A stretch of 64,000 bases of DNA from Pararobbsia silviterrae (GCF_003628125.1 NZ_RBZU01000001.1:372001-436000); one strand, 5' to 3'. Shown: positions 8,074-16,813, counted from the first letter of the stretch. Notes: generated from the sequence alone by a model not told the origin. Numbers and translations are program-made.

Positions 8074-8925
8074 TCACCCTAAAGCAAACTGCCGCACGAT
8101 CCGATTAAACGCGCCTGCATTCGAAATATTCATGCCGTGCGACGCGCCGGCGATCGTTTGACGCTCGGAGAACGGCATCCACTCCTCGAGCTTCTCGACA
8201 TTATTGCGGAACATCTTCGGGCTCTTTTGCCCATCGATCAGCAAGGTCCTGCACCTGACGTCCACGGCGTGATCGCGCGAATACGCGGGCAGCGGATCGA
8301 GGAATTGCTTGGGCAAGGTCTGTGCATTCGCGAGCGCCATCATGCGGAAATCCGCGGGGCTTTTGCGCCACGTGCCCGGCATGCTGACCGAATCGACGAA
8401 CAATTCGAGCCCCGCATCCTCCGACCCGCTCATGATCAATTCCGCCGCGCGCGTGCGCAGCGTATTCGTCGCGGGAGGCAGCGCCGCATCGACCGCGTCA
8501 TTGAGCTGCAAGGGCCCGCCGGGATCCGCAAGCGTCAGCGTCTTGACGAGACGCGGATACGCCTTCGCGAGCTGAAACGCCACGCATCCGCCGCGCGAAT
8601 GTCCAACCAGATGAACCGGCTCGATATCGAGCGACTCGATGAACTCCGCGACCTCGGCCACGTGATTCGCCCATCCGAACGCGTTCTGAATGCCGGCGTC
8701 CGACGCGGGCCAGTAGTGACTGAGGCTCAGCGCAATACAACGAAACGCGTCCGATAGCGGCGCGAGCTGACTCGTCCAATACCGGTAATCGCATAAGGAA
8801 CCATGGATAAACAGAAGCGGCTCGCCGCTCCCGCGTTCCACGTAGGGAATCGTGATGCCCGAAAGCCCCGTCGAATAGCGGACCTCGTGGTCGACGAGAG
8901 GCGCAGGAGGTGTTGGAATATTCAT
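8074..8925 (-). CDS. Alpha/beta fold hydrolase
   Basis: ATG 8925 (MNIPTPPAP) gives 283 residues. The oxyanion-hole segment LLFIHGS (about 40) and nucleophile elbow GHSRGG (about 108-113) are present. A late Asp (LLIDGQKSP) and the His in GASHGMNISN (near residue 266) complete a plausible triad. It resembles cytosolic esterases and haloperoxidase-like hydrolases of PF00561/PF12697. No signal peptide is seen. The downstream SnoaL-like gene starts within a few bases of its stop, so a joint catabolic role is plausible but the substrate is unknown. Confidence 0.85.
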   Translation of the reverse strand: MNIPTPPAPLVDHEVRYSTGLSGITIPYVERGSGEPLLFIHGSLCDYRYWTSQLAPLSDAFRCIALSLSHYWPASDAGIQNAFGWANHVAEVAEFIESLDIEPVHLVGHSRGGCVAFQLAKAYPRLVKTLTLADPGGPLQLNDAVDAALPPATNTLRTRAAELIMSGSEDAGLELFVDSVSMPGTWRKSPADFRMMALANAQTLPKQFLDPLPAYSRDHAVDVRCRTLLIDGQKSPKMFRNNVEKLEEWMPFSERQTIAGASHGMNISNAGAFNRIVRQFALG

Positions 8926-9041
8926 GATTGCGCTTGGGGACCGCACGGCAAAATCGCAAGGGCGCGCCCGCCCGATTCCTTAGGCCGGCGCGCTCGGTCA
9001 TCCAATATACCGAATTTGTTGAAATTCGAAAGTACTTGCGC

Positions 9042-10085
9042 TCACGCCTGCTTGCGATACTCGCCCGGTCCCTTCCCCGTCCATCGCTTGAGCGCCCGGC
9101 GAAAATTCGCGCCGTCGCTGAAGCCAAGCAGCATCGCGATGTCGTCAGTGGTCATCGTCGTCGTCTTCAAGTACTCGGTCGCCAGCGAGCAGCGCACGTC
9201 GTCGACGATCGCGACATACGAGGTGCCCTCGGCTTCGAGATGACGACGCAATGTTCGCGACGTCATCTTCAACGCATCGGCGACGACCTCCATGCTCGGG
9301 AATTCACCGGGCTTACGCATGAGCACCTGATAGACCTCGCCCGATGCGCCCGACGATGTCTTCGCTTCGCCGATCAATCGATCGCACGTCTCCTGAAGCA
9401 GCGCGGCGGAGTGCGGATGCGCAAGCTGCGGCTGTTGTTCGAGGATCGCGCTGTCGTAAATGAGCTCGCACTGCGCTTGATCGAACTCGCACGCGCAACC
9501 GAAATATTTCGAATACAAATCGGCATGCGCGGGCGCCGGATACGAGAGGTTCGCCTTGATCGGCGGACACGTATGACCCGCGACGTCCTGCAGATGCGTG
9601 ACGTGCTGCGTCAATTGCTGTTCGAGAAGAAACGATCGAAGCTCGGGCGACGGACTCGATACGAACGCATCAGGAAACGTCCATACGCCGCGATCCGGGT
9701 ACTCGGTCCAGACGATCGTCAACGTCGGTGTCGCCAGGCGATGATATTTGACGCCAAGCCGGAAATAGTCGCGCAGCTTCAGGCATGACATCAGGGCATA
9801 CCCGTACATGCCATACGCGGACAGATGCAAACGCGCGCCGGTCTTGAAGGGCGTCTCGGGCGAACACTTCAACGCCAGCGCATTCTTGCAGACCGCGATG
9901 TACTGCCGCACTGACGTCAGGACCGATGTGTCGTTCAGATGCGCGGGGTCGATTCCGCTGCCCTTGAGGCTGTCTTCGGGCGCGATGCCTTGCTCGGCGA
10001 GCACCTCGACCAACGCCGCAATCTTGTACGGCGCATAAATCCGCTCGTTCAATAGCGGGAATCTCGACGACATCGCGCGCTCCAT
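9042..10085 (-). CDS. AraC-family transcriptional regulator
   Basis: A 347-residue protein with an N-terminal arabinose-binding-like sensor domain (PF12625, residues ~20-210; PYKIAALVEVLAEQGIAP...) and a C-terminal AraC double helix-turn-helix (~250-345; SMEVVADALKMTSRTLRRHLEAEGTSY and DIAMLLGFSDGANFRRALKRWTG). ATG 10073 is an alternative start. It is divergent from the BKACE-transporter-dehydrogenase operon and is its likely activator. Two GTGTCC half-sites spaced 21 bp apart lie 3-29 bp upstream of its start, which also suggests self-regulation. Confidence 0.88.
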   Translation of the reverse strand: MERAMSSRFPLLNERIYAPYKIAALVEVLAEQGIAPEDSLKGSGIDPAHLNDTSVLTSVRQYIAVCKNALALKCSPETPFKTGARLHLSAYGMYGYALMSCLKLRDYFRLGVKYHRLATPTLTIVWTEYPDRGVWTFPDAFVSSPSPELRSFLLEQQLTQHVTHLQDVAGHTCPPIKANLSYPAPAHADLYSKYFGCACEFDQAQCELIYDSAILEQQPQLAHPHSAALLQETCDRLIGEAKTSSGASGEVYQVLMRKPGEFPSMEVVADALKMTSRTLRRHLEAEGTSYVAIVDDVRCSLATEYLKTTTMTTDDIAMLLGFSDGANFRRALKRWTGKGPGEYRKQA

Positions 10086-10403
10086 TAGTGTCCCCGGCGG
10101 ACATTCCCGTGTCCGGAAATGACCTTACGCGAGAAATCGTATCTCACTACCATGGGCGTCACAAGGCGCGGACCGCCGATCGCCATGTCGGATCGCCTCG
10201 CGCCTCGCGTTGCGCGGGACGTCGTGCGGGACGTTGTGCATCACGCCCCGCATCGCCCACCTTACGCATGCCTTGCGCACGCTCGCGCGTTGCAATAGAT
10301 GGGATCACTGAGCGGCGTAGCGCTTAGCGAAATACCGATACGCAAAGACTGACGCGCGCGTTCGCAAAGCGTCGGCGATATCGTTGGAGACAAGGATTTT
10401 TTC
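10086..10403. promoter_or_regulatory. Divergent control region between the AraC regulator and the BKACE operon
   Basis: No gene is seen in these 318 bp. GTGTCC occurs at 10088-10093 and again at 10109-10114, exactly 21 bp apart, with an inverted GGACA (10099-10103) between them. Direct half-sites two helical turns apart are typical of AraC-family operators. The BKACE Shine-Dalgarno (AAGGA) lies just before 10404. Confidence 0.5.
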
Positions 10404-11342
10404 ATGAGCAATGCCAACCGGAAGGTCATCATCACATGCGCGGTCACAGGCTCGGCGCATGTGCCTTCGATGTCCGAGTATCTGCCGCTGACGCCGGAGG
10501 ACATCGCGACGCAAGCGATCGAAGCCGCCGAAGCCGGCGCCGCGATTCTGCATCTCCACGCACGCAATCCGTCCGATGGCCGGCCCACGCCGAGCCCGGC
10601 CGTCTATCGGCAATTCGTTCCCGCGATCGCGCAGGCGACCGACGCCGTCATCAACATCACCACGGGCGGCAGCACACGCATGACGCTCGACGAGCGGCTC
10701 GCGTATCCGCGTCTCGCCAAGCCCGAAATGTGTTCGTTGAACATGGGCTCGATGAATTTTTCGCTGCATCCGATCGCCGCGAAAATTTCGTCATGGAAGT
10801 ACGACTGGGAGAAGGACTACGTCGAAGGCATGGAAGACATGATCTTCCGGAACACGTTCCGCGACATCAAGAACATCCTCACGGAATTCGCCGACTACGG
10901 TACGCGCTTCGAGTTCGAGTGTTACGACGTCGGACACTTATACAACCTCGCGCATTTCCTCGACCTCGGCCTGCTCAAGCCGCCGTTCTTCATTCAATCG
11001 GTCTTCGGCATTCTCGGCGGGCTCGGTCCCGATCCCGAGAACATGATGGTCATGCGCACGACGGCCGACCGTTTGTTCGGACGCGACAACTATCACTTCT
11101 CGATTCTCGGCGCCGGCAAACACCAGATGTCGCTCGTGACGATGGGCGCGATCATGGGCGGCAACGTCCGCGTGGGCCTCGAGGACAGCGTCTACGTGGC
11201 GAAAGGCGTCAAAGCACGCACGAACGCGGAACAGGTTCGCAAGATACGCGGCATTCTCGAAGCGCTGTCGTTCGAGATCGCGACCCCCGCAGATGCGCGA
11301 CAGATGCTCGGCCTCAAGGGCGCCGACAAGGTCACGCTTTAG
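10404..11342 (+). CDS. Beta-keto acid cleavage enzyme (BKACE, DUF849 family)
   Basis: A 312-residue protein with the family signature ITCAVTGS at the N-terminus, the zinc-binding HLHAR (His50, His52), NITTGGS and the late GLEDSVYVAKG that supplies the third metal-site residue. BKACE enzymes (PF05853) condense a beta-keto acid with acetyl-CoA to release acetoacetate and a new CoA ester; members act on 3-keto-5-aminohexanoate, dehydrocarnitine and similar acids. The downstream SDR gene could make the beta-keto substrate from a hydroxy acid, and the transporter between them could import it. The specific substrate is not readable from sequence. Confidence 0.92.
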   Translation: MSNANRKVIITCAVTGSAHVPSMSEYLPLTPEDIATQAIEAAEAGAAILHLHARNPSDGRPTPSPAVYRQFVPAIAQATDAVINITTGGSTRMTLDERLAYPRLAKPEMCSLNMGSMNFSLHPIAAKISSWKYDWEKDYVEGMEDMIFRNTFRDIKNILTEFADYGTRFEFECYDVGHLYNLAHFLDLGLLKPPFFIQSVFGILGGLGPDPENMMVMRTTADRLFGRDNYHFSILGAGKHQMSLVTMGAIMGGNVRVGLEDSVYVAKGVKARTNAEQVRKIRGILEALSFEIATPADARQMLGLKGADKVTL

Positions 11343-11460
11343 CCGAAGCGCCCGATTTTCCTAGCCGCGATTCGATCGCTTCGCGCTCAATGCATCGCGC
11401 ATCGAATCGCTTAGTTCCTCCATAAAAACAAAAGCACGTCGATTGCTTCCAGGAGACATC

Positions 11461-12798
11461 ATGGTTCACCATCCCATCGATCAAGACACGGGCAGCGTGC
11501 ACACGCTCGCCACGCGCAAGGCGATGCAGCGGCTGCTGCCGCTGATGTTCGCGATCTACTTCCTTTCATTCATCGATCGCACGAACGTCGCGCTGGCCAA
11601 GACGCGCCTCGCGGCCGATCTCGGCATCAGCGCGGCCGCATATGGTCTCGGCGCGGGGATTTTCTTTATCGGCTACGCGCTGCTCGAAGTGCCGAGCAAC
11701 CTCGCCGCGCATAAATACGGACCGCGCACGTGGATCGCGCGGATCGCGGTCACGTGGGGCATCCTCTCGACCCTCATGATGTTCGTGCAGGGCGAATCGT
11801 CGTTCTACGTGCTGCGCGTGCTGCTCGGCATCGCGGAAGCGGGGCTGTTTCCGGCGCTCATGTATATGGTCACGCTGTGGTTCGCGCCGCACGACCGGCC
11901 CGTCGCGGTCGGATGGATCTACACGGCGCCCGCGATCGCGCTGATTCTCGGCAATCCGCTCGGCGCGAGTCTCATGCAGCTCGACGGCGCGGGCGGACTG
12001 CACGGCTGGCAATGGATGTTCCTGCTCGAAGGCATCCCGACCATCGTCTTCGGCGTCGTGCTGTTCTTCATTCTTCCCGATCGTCCGAGCCTGGCCAAAT
12101 GGCTCTCGCGCGACGAGGCGCAAGCGCTCGAAGCGCACGCGGTCATCGACGTGCATGGCCGTCGCGAACTGACGACCGCGAATTGGATCGCCGCGCTCAA
12201 GCGTCCTTCGACGGTGTTGATCGCCCTGATCTACTTCCTCAATCAGGTCGGCTTCGTCGGGCTCTACTTCTTTACGCCGTCGATCGTTCACCAGATGAAC
12301 GTGAAGTCGCCGCTGCTCGTCGGGTTCCTGTCGAGCAGCGTCGGCATCGGCTTTCTGATCGGCGTGCTCATCCTGCCGCGTCTGCATCGCAAACTCGACA
12401 ATGATTGCGCGTACCTCGGCGCGTTGACGGCGGGGATGCTGATCAGCGCCATCGCGTTCATCGCGATCCACGATCAATCGATCCAGATCGTGCTGCTCGG
12501 CATCACGGGCTTTTTCGCGGGCGGTATTCTGCCGTCGTACTGGGCGATCGCGATGAAGCGCTTGCAAGGCATTCAGGCGGCCGCAGGGCTCGCGTTCATC
12601 AACACCGTGGGTCTGCTGGGCGGCTTCGTCGGTCCTTATCTGTTCGGCTTGGCCGAGACGATGACGGGCCGCAGCGATTCGGGTTTCAATGTCGTCGTGG
12701 TCGCATCGCTGCTGAGTCTCGTGCTCGTGCCGTTTCTCGCCAAAGCCATCCGATACGAAGACCGCACGCCCGCCCAAAGCGAGCTCGGTTTGACCTAA
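11461..12798 (+). CDS. MFS transporter, anion:cation symporter (ACS) family
   Basis: ATG 11461 follows an AGGAG nine bases upstream, giving 445 residues with 12 predicted membrane segments. The first loop reads FIDRTNVALAKTRLAADLGISAAAYGLGAGIFFIGYALLEVPSN, the usual ACS pattern (FlxRxNV...YGxGAGIFFxGYxxxEVPSN) of hexuronate, glucarate, phthalate and tartrate carriers. It imports organic anions with protons across the inner membrane. Its place between the BKACE and SDR genes points to uptake of the acid degraded by this operon. The gap to the SDR start is 79 bp. Confidence 0.9.
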   Translation: MVHHPIDQDTGSVHTLATRKAMQRLLPLMFAIYFLSFIDRTNVALAKTRLAADLGISAAAYGLGAGIFFIGYALLEVPSNLAAHKYGPRTWIARIAVTWGILSTLMMFVQGESSFYVLRVLLGIAEAGLFPALMYMVTLWFAPHDRPVAVGWIYTAPAIALILGNPLGASLMQLDGAGGLHGWQWMFLLEGIPTIVFGVVLFFILPDRPSLAKWLSRDEAQALEAHAVIDVHGRRELTTANWIAALKRPSTVLIALIYFLNQVGFVGLYFFTPSIVHQMNVKSPLLVGFLSSSVGIGFLIGVLILPRLHRKLDNDCAYLGALTAGMLISAIAFIAIHDQSIQIVLLGITGFFAGGILPSYWAIAMKRLQGIQAAAGLAFINTVGLLGGFVGPYLFGLAETMTGRSDSGFNVVVVASLLSLVLVPFLAKAIRYEDRTPAQSELGLT

Positions 12799-12877
12799 GC
12801 CATGAAGGCGTACCCGCATGCATTCGGCGCAATCGATGCATGCGGGGCGTCGATGTCACCGTCCAAGGAAGTCCCGT

Positions 12878-13669
12878 ATGAACATGATTGAACGATTGAA
12901 GCCGAAAGCAGGGCTCAGAGTCCTGATTTCCGGCGCGGCGTCGGGCATCGGCGCCGCGATCGCCGAGGCGTTTCTCGAGGCCGACGCGCAGGTCTACATC
13001 TGCGATGTCGACGCCTCGGCTGTCGACGCGATCCAGCGCCGGCTCCCGAACCTTCACGGCAGTCAGGCCGACGTATCGAAGCGCGTCGACGTCGAACGTG
13101 TCATCGACGATGTGCGGTCCAAGCTCGGCGGTCTCGACATCCTGATCAACAACGCCGGCATCGCGGGTCCGACGGGCGGCGTCGAAGACATCGATCCCGA
13201 ACAATGGGAACGCACGATCTCGACGAACCTGAACAGTCAGTTCTATTTCCTGCACAAGGCGGTGCCCTTGCTCAAGCAGACGTCGGACGCACCCGCGATC
13301 ATCGCGATGTCGTCGGTCGCGGGCCGCCTCGGCTATGCGTTCCGCACGCCGTATGCGGTGACGAAATGGGCCATCGTCGGGCTCGTCAAATCGCTCGCCG
13401 TCGAACTGGGTCCCGACAATATCCGCGTCAATGCGATCCTGCCCGGCGTCGTCCAAGGCGAACGCATGGATCGCGTAATCGCGGCACGCGCGCAATCGCT
13501 CGATATCAGTGTCGAGGCGATGCGCGACGAATACCTGAAGAAGATCTCGCTGCGCAGGATGGTCACGGTCGAGGATATCGCCGCGATGGCTTTGTTTCTC
13601 GCGTCGCCCGCGGGTCAAAACATCTCGGGGCAGGCGATCAGCGTGGACGGCAACGTCGAGTATCTCTGA
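12878..13669 (+). CDS. Short-chain dehydrogenase/reductase (SDR)
   Basis: Start ATG 12878 (MNMIERLKPKAG) has CAAGGAAG upstream; the product is 263 residues. Classical SDR motifs are present: cofactor loop SGAASGIG, acidic CDVDASA after beta-2 (favouring NAD+), NNAG, the catalytic Ser in MSSVAG, and YAVTK. The closing segment FLASPAGQNISGQAISVDGNVEYL is typical. It probably oxidises a 3-hydroxy acid to the 3-keto acid cleaved by the BKACE two genes upstream, as in carnitine-type pathways. That pairing is inference. Confidence 0.9.
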   Translation: MNMIERLKPKAGLRVLISGAASGIGAAIAEAFLEADAQVYICDVDASAVDAIQRRLPNLHGSQADVSKRVDVERVIDDVRSKLGGLDILINNAGIAGPTGGVEDIDPEQWERTISTNLNSQFYFLHKAVPLLKQTSDAPAIIAMSSVAGRLGYAFRTPYAVTKWAIVGLVKSLAVELGPDNIRVNAILPGVVQGERMDRVIAARAQSLDISVEAMRDEYLKKISLRRMVTVEDIAAMALFLASPAGQNISGQAISVDGNVEYL

Positions 13670-13704
13670 GGCGCGGCATACGGGTCGAGCCCGCCGGGTC
13701 AGGT

Positions 13705-13746
13705 CTTCCGAGTCAAGGCTTCCGGGTCAAGCCTTCCGGGTCAAGC
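13705..13746. repeat. Three tandem copies of a 14-bp unit overlapping a stop codon
   Basis: Units at 13705-13718, 13719-13732 and 13733-13746 read CTTCCGGGTCAAGC, the first copy with two substitutions. The last copy contains the stop codon (complement of TCA 13741-13743) and final codons of the minus-strand transporter. Slippage here could change the C-terminus of that protein. Confidence 0.75.
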
Positions 13747-15171
13747 CTTCTTCCCCGCGCGTCGCGCGACATGCTCGCCCGCGCGCGGATTCAACCGAAC
13801 GCTGTCCCAGACGCCGATCAGCGCGGCCCCCGCAACGATCAGGAACGCGACCCGGAACGGCGCGGCGGGCGATGCGCCCGCTGTCGCGACAAGGCCGCCC
13901 ACGCGCCACGCAATGGCGGCGAGCGCGATGCCGAGCCCCATTGCGAGCTGAAAAGCCGCGGAAAACAGCGTGTTGGCGGCGGCCATCGCGGTCTGCTCGA
14001 TATCGGCGAACGCGACCGTATTGAGCGCGGTGAATTGCATCGAACGCGTCATGCCGCTCAAGAACAGAATCACGCAGACGAGCGCAAGCGGCATGGTCGC
14101 GCCGACTGTCGCGCAGGCCGCGATCGTCGCGGCATTGAGCAGGCCGTTCACGATCAGCACGCGGCGAAAGCCGAAACGCTTGAGGATCGACGTCGTCATC
14201 GGCTTCATCGCGAGATTGCCCGCGAAGACGGCCATCAGGAGCGCGCCCGCCTTGAACGCGTCGTAGCCGAAACCGATCTGGAACATCAGCGGAAGCAGGA
14301 ACGGTACCGCGCTGACGCCCATGCGGAACAGCGAGCCGCCCCATATCGTGACCGCGAACGTCGGGACGTCGAGCGAAGCGAGATCGACCATCGGATGCGG
14401 CGTGCGCTTGAGATGACGCGCGACCGACACGAGCAGTGCGACACCGACGACGGCGAGCGCCAACGCCTCGAACCCCGCGATGTGCGCGCGGCCGAGCAGT
14501 TCCGCCACATAGAGCAGACAGAAGAGCGCGGCGCCCGACAACACGAAGCCGGTCCAGTCGAAGCGCAGGGCGCGATTGCCGCGCGCACGCGGCACGAGGA
14601 TCCATGCGAGCCCGCATGCGACGACGCCGAGCGGCAGATTCAACCAGAAGATCCAGCGCCAGTTCGCATGTTCGGACAGCCATCCGCCGAGCGGCGGCCC
14701 GAGCACGGGGGCGACGAGCGCGGGCCACGTCAGCATCGCGATCGCATGGATCAGCCGTTCCTTCGGCGTCACGCGCAAGACGACGAGCCGTCCCACGGGC
14801 ACCATCATCGCGCCGCCGATGCCCTGGAGAATGCGCGTGAGCACGAAAGTCGAGAGCGTCGGCGCGAGCGCGCACAGCAGCGAGGCCAACGTGAACAGCG
14901 CGATGGCCGACGCGAAGACCTTGCGCGCGCCGAAGCGATCGGCGATCCAGCCGCTGACGGGAATGAAGATGCCGAGCGTCAACATGTACGCGCTGACGCC
15001 CGTATTGAGCGCCACCGGCGGCACCGCGAAACTCGCGGCCATCTGCGGGATCGCGGGCGTGATGACGGTTCCGTCGAGGTTCTCCATGAAGAACGTGCCG
15101 GCGACGAGCAACGCCACGGATGTCATGCCGGCTTGCGTGAGGGTTTCAGGGGCGTCGTGCGTCGCGTTCAT
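13741..15171 (-). CDS. MFS transporter, DHA2 (EmrB/QacA-like) drug exporter
   Basis: From ATG 15171 (MNATHDAPETL) the protein is 476 residues. It opens with GTFFMENLDGTVITPAIPQMAASF, the DHA2 motif D1 region, followed by WIADRFGARKVF (motif A), RILQGIGGAMMVPVGR and VLGPPLGGWLSEHANWRWIFWLNLP (motif C region). These mark proton-driven multidrug exporters with up to 14 membrane segments. No EmrA-type adaptor gene is adjacent, so it may act alone in the inner membrane. It is divergent from the small Rieske protein gene. Confidence 0.87.
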   Translation of the reverse strand: MNATHDAPETLTQAGMTSVALLVAGTFFMENLDGTVITPAIPQMAASFAVPPVALNTGVSAYMLTLGIFIPVSGWIADRFGARKVFASAIALFTLASLLCALAPTLSTFVLTRILQGIGGAMMVPVGRLVVLRVTPKERLIHAIAMLTWPALVAPVLGPPLGGWLSEHANWRWIFWLNLPLGVVACGLAWILVPRARGNRALRFDWTGFVLSGAALFCLLYVAELLGRAHIAGFEALALAVVGVALLVSVARHLKRTPHPMVDLASLDVPTFAVTIWGGSLFRMGVSAVPFLLPLMFQIGFGYDAFKAGALLMAVFAGNLAMKPMTTSILKRFGFRRVLIVNGLLNAATIAACATVGATMPLALVCVILFLSGMTRSMQFTALNTVAFADIEQTAMAAANTLFSAAFQLAMGLGIALAAIAWRVGGLVATAGASPAAPFRVAFLIVAGAALIGVWDSVRLNPRAGEHVARRAGKKA

Positions 15172-15358
15172 GGATGTCGGGCAGGGTCGGGGCAGTGCGG
15201 CAGGGCGTCGTGCGTGCGCCGGGTGCGGCTCACGATAGTCGAAAAACGCCCGAATGCCTATGGTTCCGTCCCGGTCGCCGAAAGCGCACAATGCCGGTTC
15301 GCCCGATCCGGCCGCTCGTTCGACCCGCATCGATTCCGCTTTGTACGTGATGCACGCG

Positions 15359-15709
15359 ATGACCGACCTGACCTCTCACTTGACGTATGTGTGTGACTCG
15401 CGGGACCTGCCGTCCGAGTCGGCGAAGGCCGTCGTCGTCGATGCGCGAGAGCTCGTCGCCTGGCGCGACTCGGCCGGCGACGCGCATGTCTGGGATGATC
15501 GCTGTCCGCATCAAGGATCCGACCTCGCGTCGGGCGGCGTCGAGGGATGCGTGCTCGTCTGCCCGTCGCATGGCTGGCGGTTCGATATCAACGGTCAGTT
15601 CGTCGTGCCGCTCAGAGTGTTTTCCGAGTCGCGTCGGCCGCCCGTGTTCGCTCGAACGTACGAGACCGTCGAGCAGGATGGGCGCGTCTTCGCGCGCCTC
15701 ACCGATTGA
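15359..15709 (+). CDS. Small Rieske [2Fe-2S] protein
   Basis: ATG 15359 (MTDLTSHLTYVCDSRDLP) gives 116 residues; in-frame starts further upstream (15254, 15350) look less protein-like. The Rieske motif is complete: CPHQGSDL and CPSHGWRF provide two Cys and two His ligands. A stand-alone protein of this size resembles ferredoxin components of ring-hydroxylating dioxygenases or NirD-like proteins. No oxygenase subunit is adjacent, so the electron-transfer partner is unknown. Confidence 0.85.
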   Translation: MTDLTSHLTYVCDSRDLPSESAKAVVVDARELVAWRDSAGDAHVWDDRCPHQGSDLASGGVEGCVLVCPSHGWRFDINGQFVVPLRVFSESRRPPVFARTYETVEQDGRVFARLTD

Positions 15710-15724
15710 GTCGACGATTCAGTT

Positions 15725-15929
15725 GAGCGCCGCGTGACGATATGCGCGCCGCCTTCCGTGTTGATCTAGTCGTAGTCGATCTCTAGGCCGCGTTCATGAC
15801 GTCGAAGCCTTAGGCCATCGCGTTGCCCGAGAGCGGGCCGATCTTGACGGTCGTGTCGGTGATGCCTGGATCCGTATCGGCATGCGCCGCGCCGACGGCG
15901 AGTGCGAGGAGCGATTTGAAGCGGGTCAC
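15725..15929 (-). pseudogene. Decayed periplasmic (Leu/Ile/Val-type) ABC substrate-binding protein gene
   Basis: From a GTG at 15929, preceded by GGAGGAGA, the frame encodes a signal peptide-like start (MTRFKSLLALAVGAAHA) and then DPGITDTTVKIGPLSGNAMA before TAA at 15812-15810. Beyond the stop the same frame continues GFDVMNAA and stops again. After a frame change it reads EIDYD-stop-INTEGG. These pieces align in order with the N-terminal region of Peripla_BP_6 proteins (DTTVKIG..GPLSG..., then FDxINxxGG). It is therefore a truncated relic with at least two stops and a frameshift, and no C-terminal domain remains. It lies divergent from the GntR gene. Confidence 0.7.
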
Positions 15930-16047
15930 GGGAGTCTCCTCCGTATCAGATGAATGCGTGCTGGGATTGTGGGCTCAGGATGCCGTTATGTATGCATGTA
16001 AATAAGGATATCGCCGGCATTCGTCGCTGTTAGCGATGGTTTATGTC

Positions 16048-16062
16048 GGCATGTATACTTGG
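16048..16062. promoter_or_regulatory. GTATAC-type operator candidate before the GntR gene
   Basis: CATGTATACTTG (16050-16061) matches the TTGTATACAA-like core recognised by many FCD-type GntR regulators. It lies about 45 bp upstream of the preferred TTG start. A second palindromic patch (TATGCATGTAAATAA, about 15990-16004) is nearby. Self-regulation is inferred. Confidence 0.35.
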
Positions 16063-16102
16063 CACCCTTTCAATCCTCCAGATTCGCTTCGGAGCCATCG
16101 TT

Positions 16103-16810
16103 TTGGAAACATTGTCGGAACAGGTCACCGAAAAGCTTAGAGACGCCGTCCTGCATGGGCGGTACAAGCCGGGTGAGCGCATCGAGGAGATCCCCACCGC
16201 GCTGGCGATGGGTGTGTCGCGCACGCCGGTGCGCGCGGCGCTGGCGGCGCTCGTCAATCAGGGGCTGATCGTGCATCAGGCCAAGCGCGGCTATGTCGTG
16301 CGCGAGTTCGATATCGACGTGATCGTCTCGGCGTACGAGGTGCGCGGGGTGCTCGAAGGGCTCGCGTGCAAGAGCGCGGCGCTGCGCGGGGTGTCGGAAG
16401 CCGACGCGCAGGTGCTCAAGGATTGCCTCGCGGTCGGCGACCGGATACTCGCGAAAGGGGCGCTCGAACCCGAGGACCGCGAGCCGTATCAGAAGATGAA
16501 TGTCGATCTGCACAACACGTTGATCGACGCGTCGGGCAATCCGTGGCTCGACCGGTTCGGAGAGCAGGCGCGCAATATTCCTTACGCGTCGGATCGCATC
16601 GTGTTGTGGGAGGTCGGGCACGCGGTGATTCTGCGTTCGCACGACGATCATCACCGGATCGTCGCGGCGGTGCTCGAACGCGACGGCGGCCGCGCCGAGC
16701 AACTGATGCGCGAGCACGTCTATTACTCGGGCATCATCTTCAAGAATAACTACGACCGTCGCATGAACCCGGTCAACGCGGTGGATCCGGTGAGCGCGGT
16801 GTCGATTTAG
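16103..16810 (+). CDS. GntR-family transcriptional regulator (FCD domain)
   Basis: The preferred start is TTG 16103, with GGAG at 16091-16094; an in-frame ATG at 16043 would add 20 residues over a likely operator. The winged helix-turn-helix lies at ~5-70 (LSEQVTEKLRDAVLHGRYKPGERIEEIPTALAMGVSRTPVRAALAALVNQGLI). The FCD effector domain follows (~80-220) with the metal-site pattern VDLHNTLIDASGN and HDDHHRIVAAVLERDG...LMREHV. Such proteins sense small organic acids. Its former target may be the decayed binding-protein gene next to it. Confidence 0.85.
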   Translation: METLSEQVTEKLRDAVLHGRYKPGERIEEIPTALAMGVSRTPVRAALAALVNQGLIVHQAKRGYVVREFDIDVIVSAYEVRGVLEGLACKSAALRGVSEADAQVLKDCLAVGDRILAKGALEPEDREPYQKMNVDLHNTLIDASGNPWLDRFGEQARNIPYASDRIVLWEVGHAVILRSHDDHHRIVAAVLERDGGRAEQLMREHVYYSGIIFKNNYDRRMNPVNAVDPVSAVSI

Positions 16811-16813
16811 CGC

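Noticed and set aside
8054-8077. GTG 8077 as start of the SnoaL-like gene
   Set aside because: ATG 8053 has a better ribosome site, and the eight added residues do not resemble the family.
13204-15396. 730-residue open frame on the plus strand
   Set aside because: It is an antisense shadow of the DHA2 exporter and SDR genes, with an Arg/Glu/His/Gln-dominated composition and no domain.
16043-16102. ATG 16043 as start of the GntR regulator
   Set aside because: It overlaps a likely operator. TTG 16103 has GGAG at good spacing and begins just before the helix-turn-helix. ATG 16043 remains possible.
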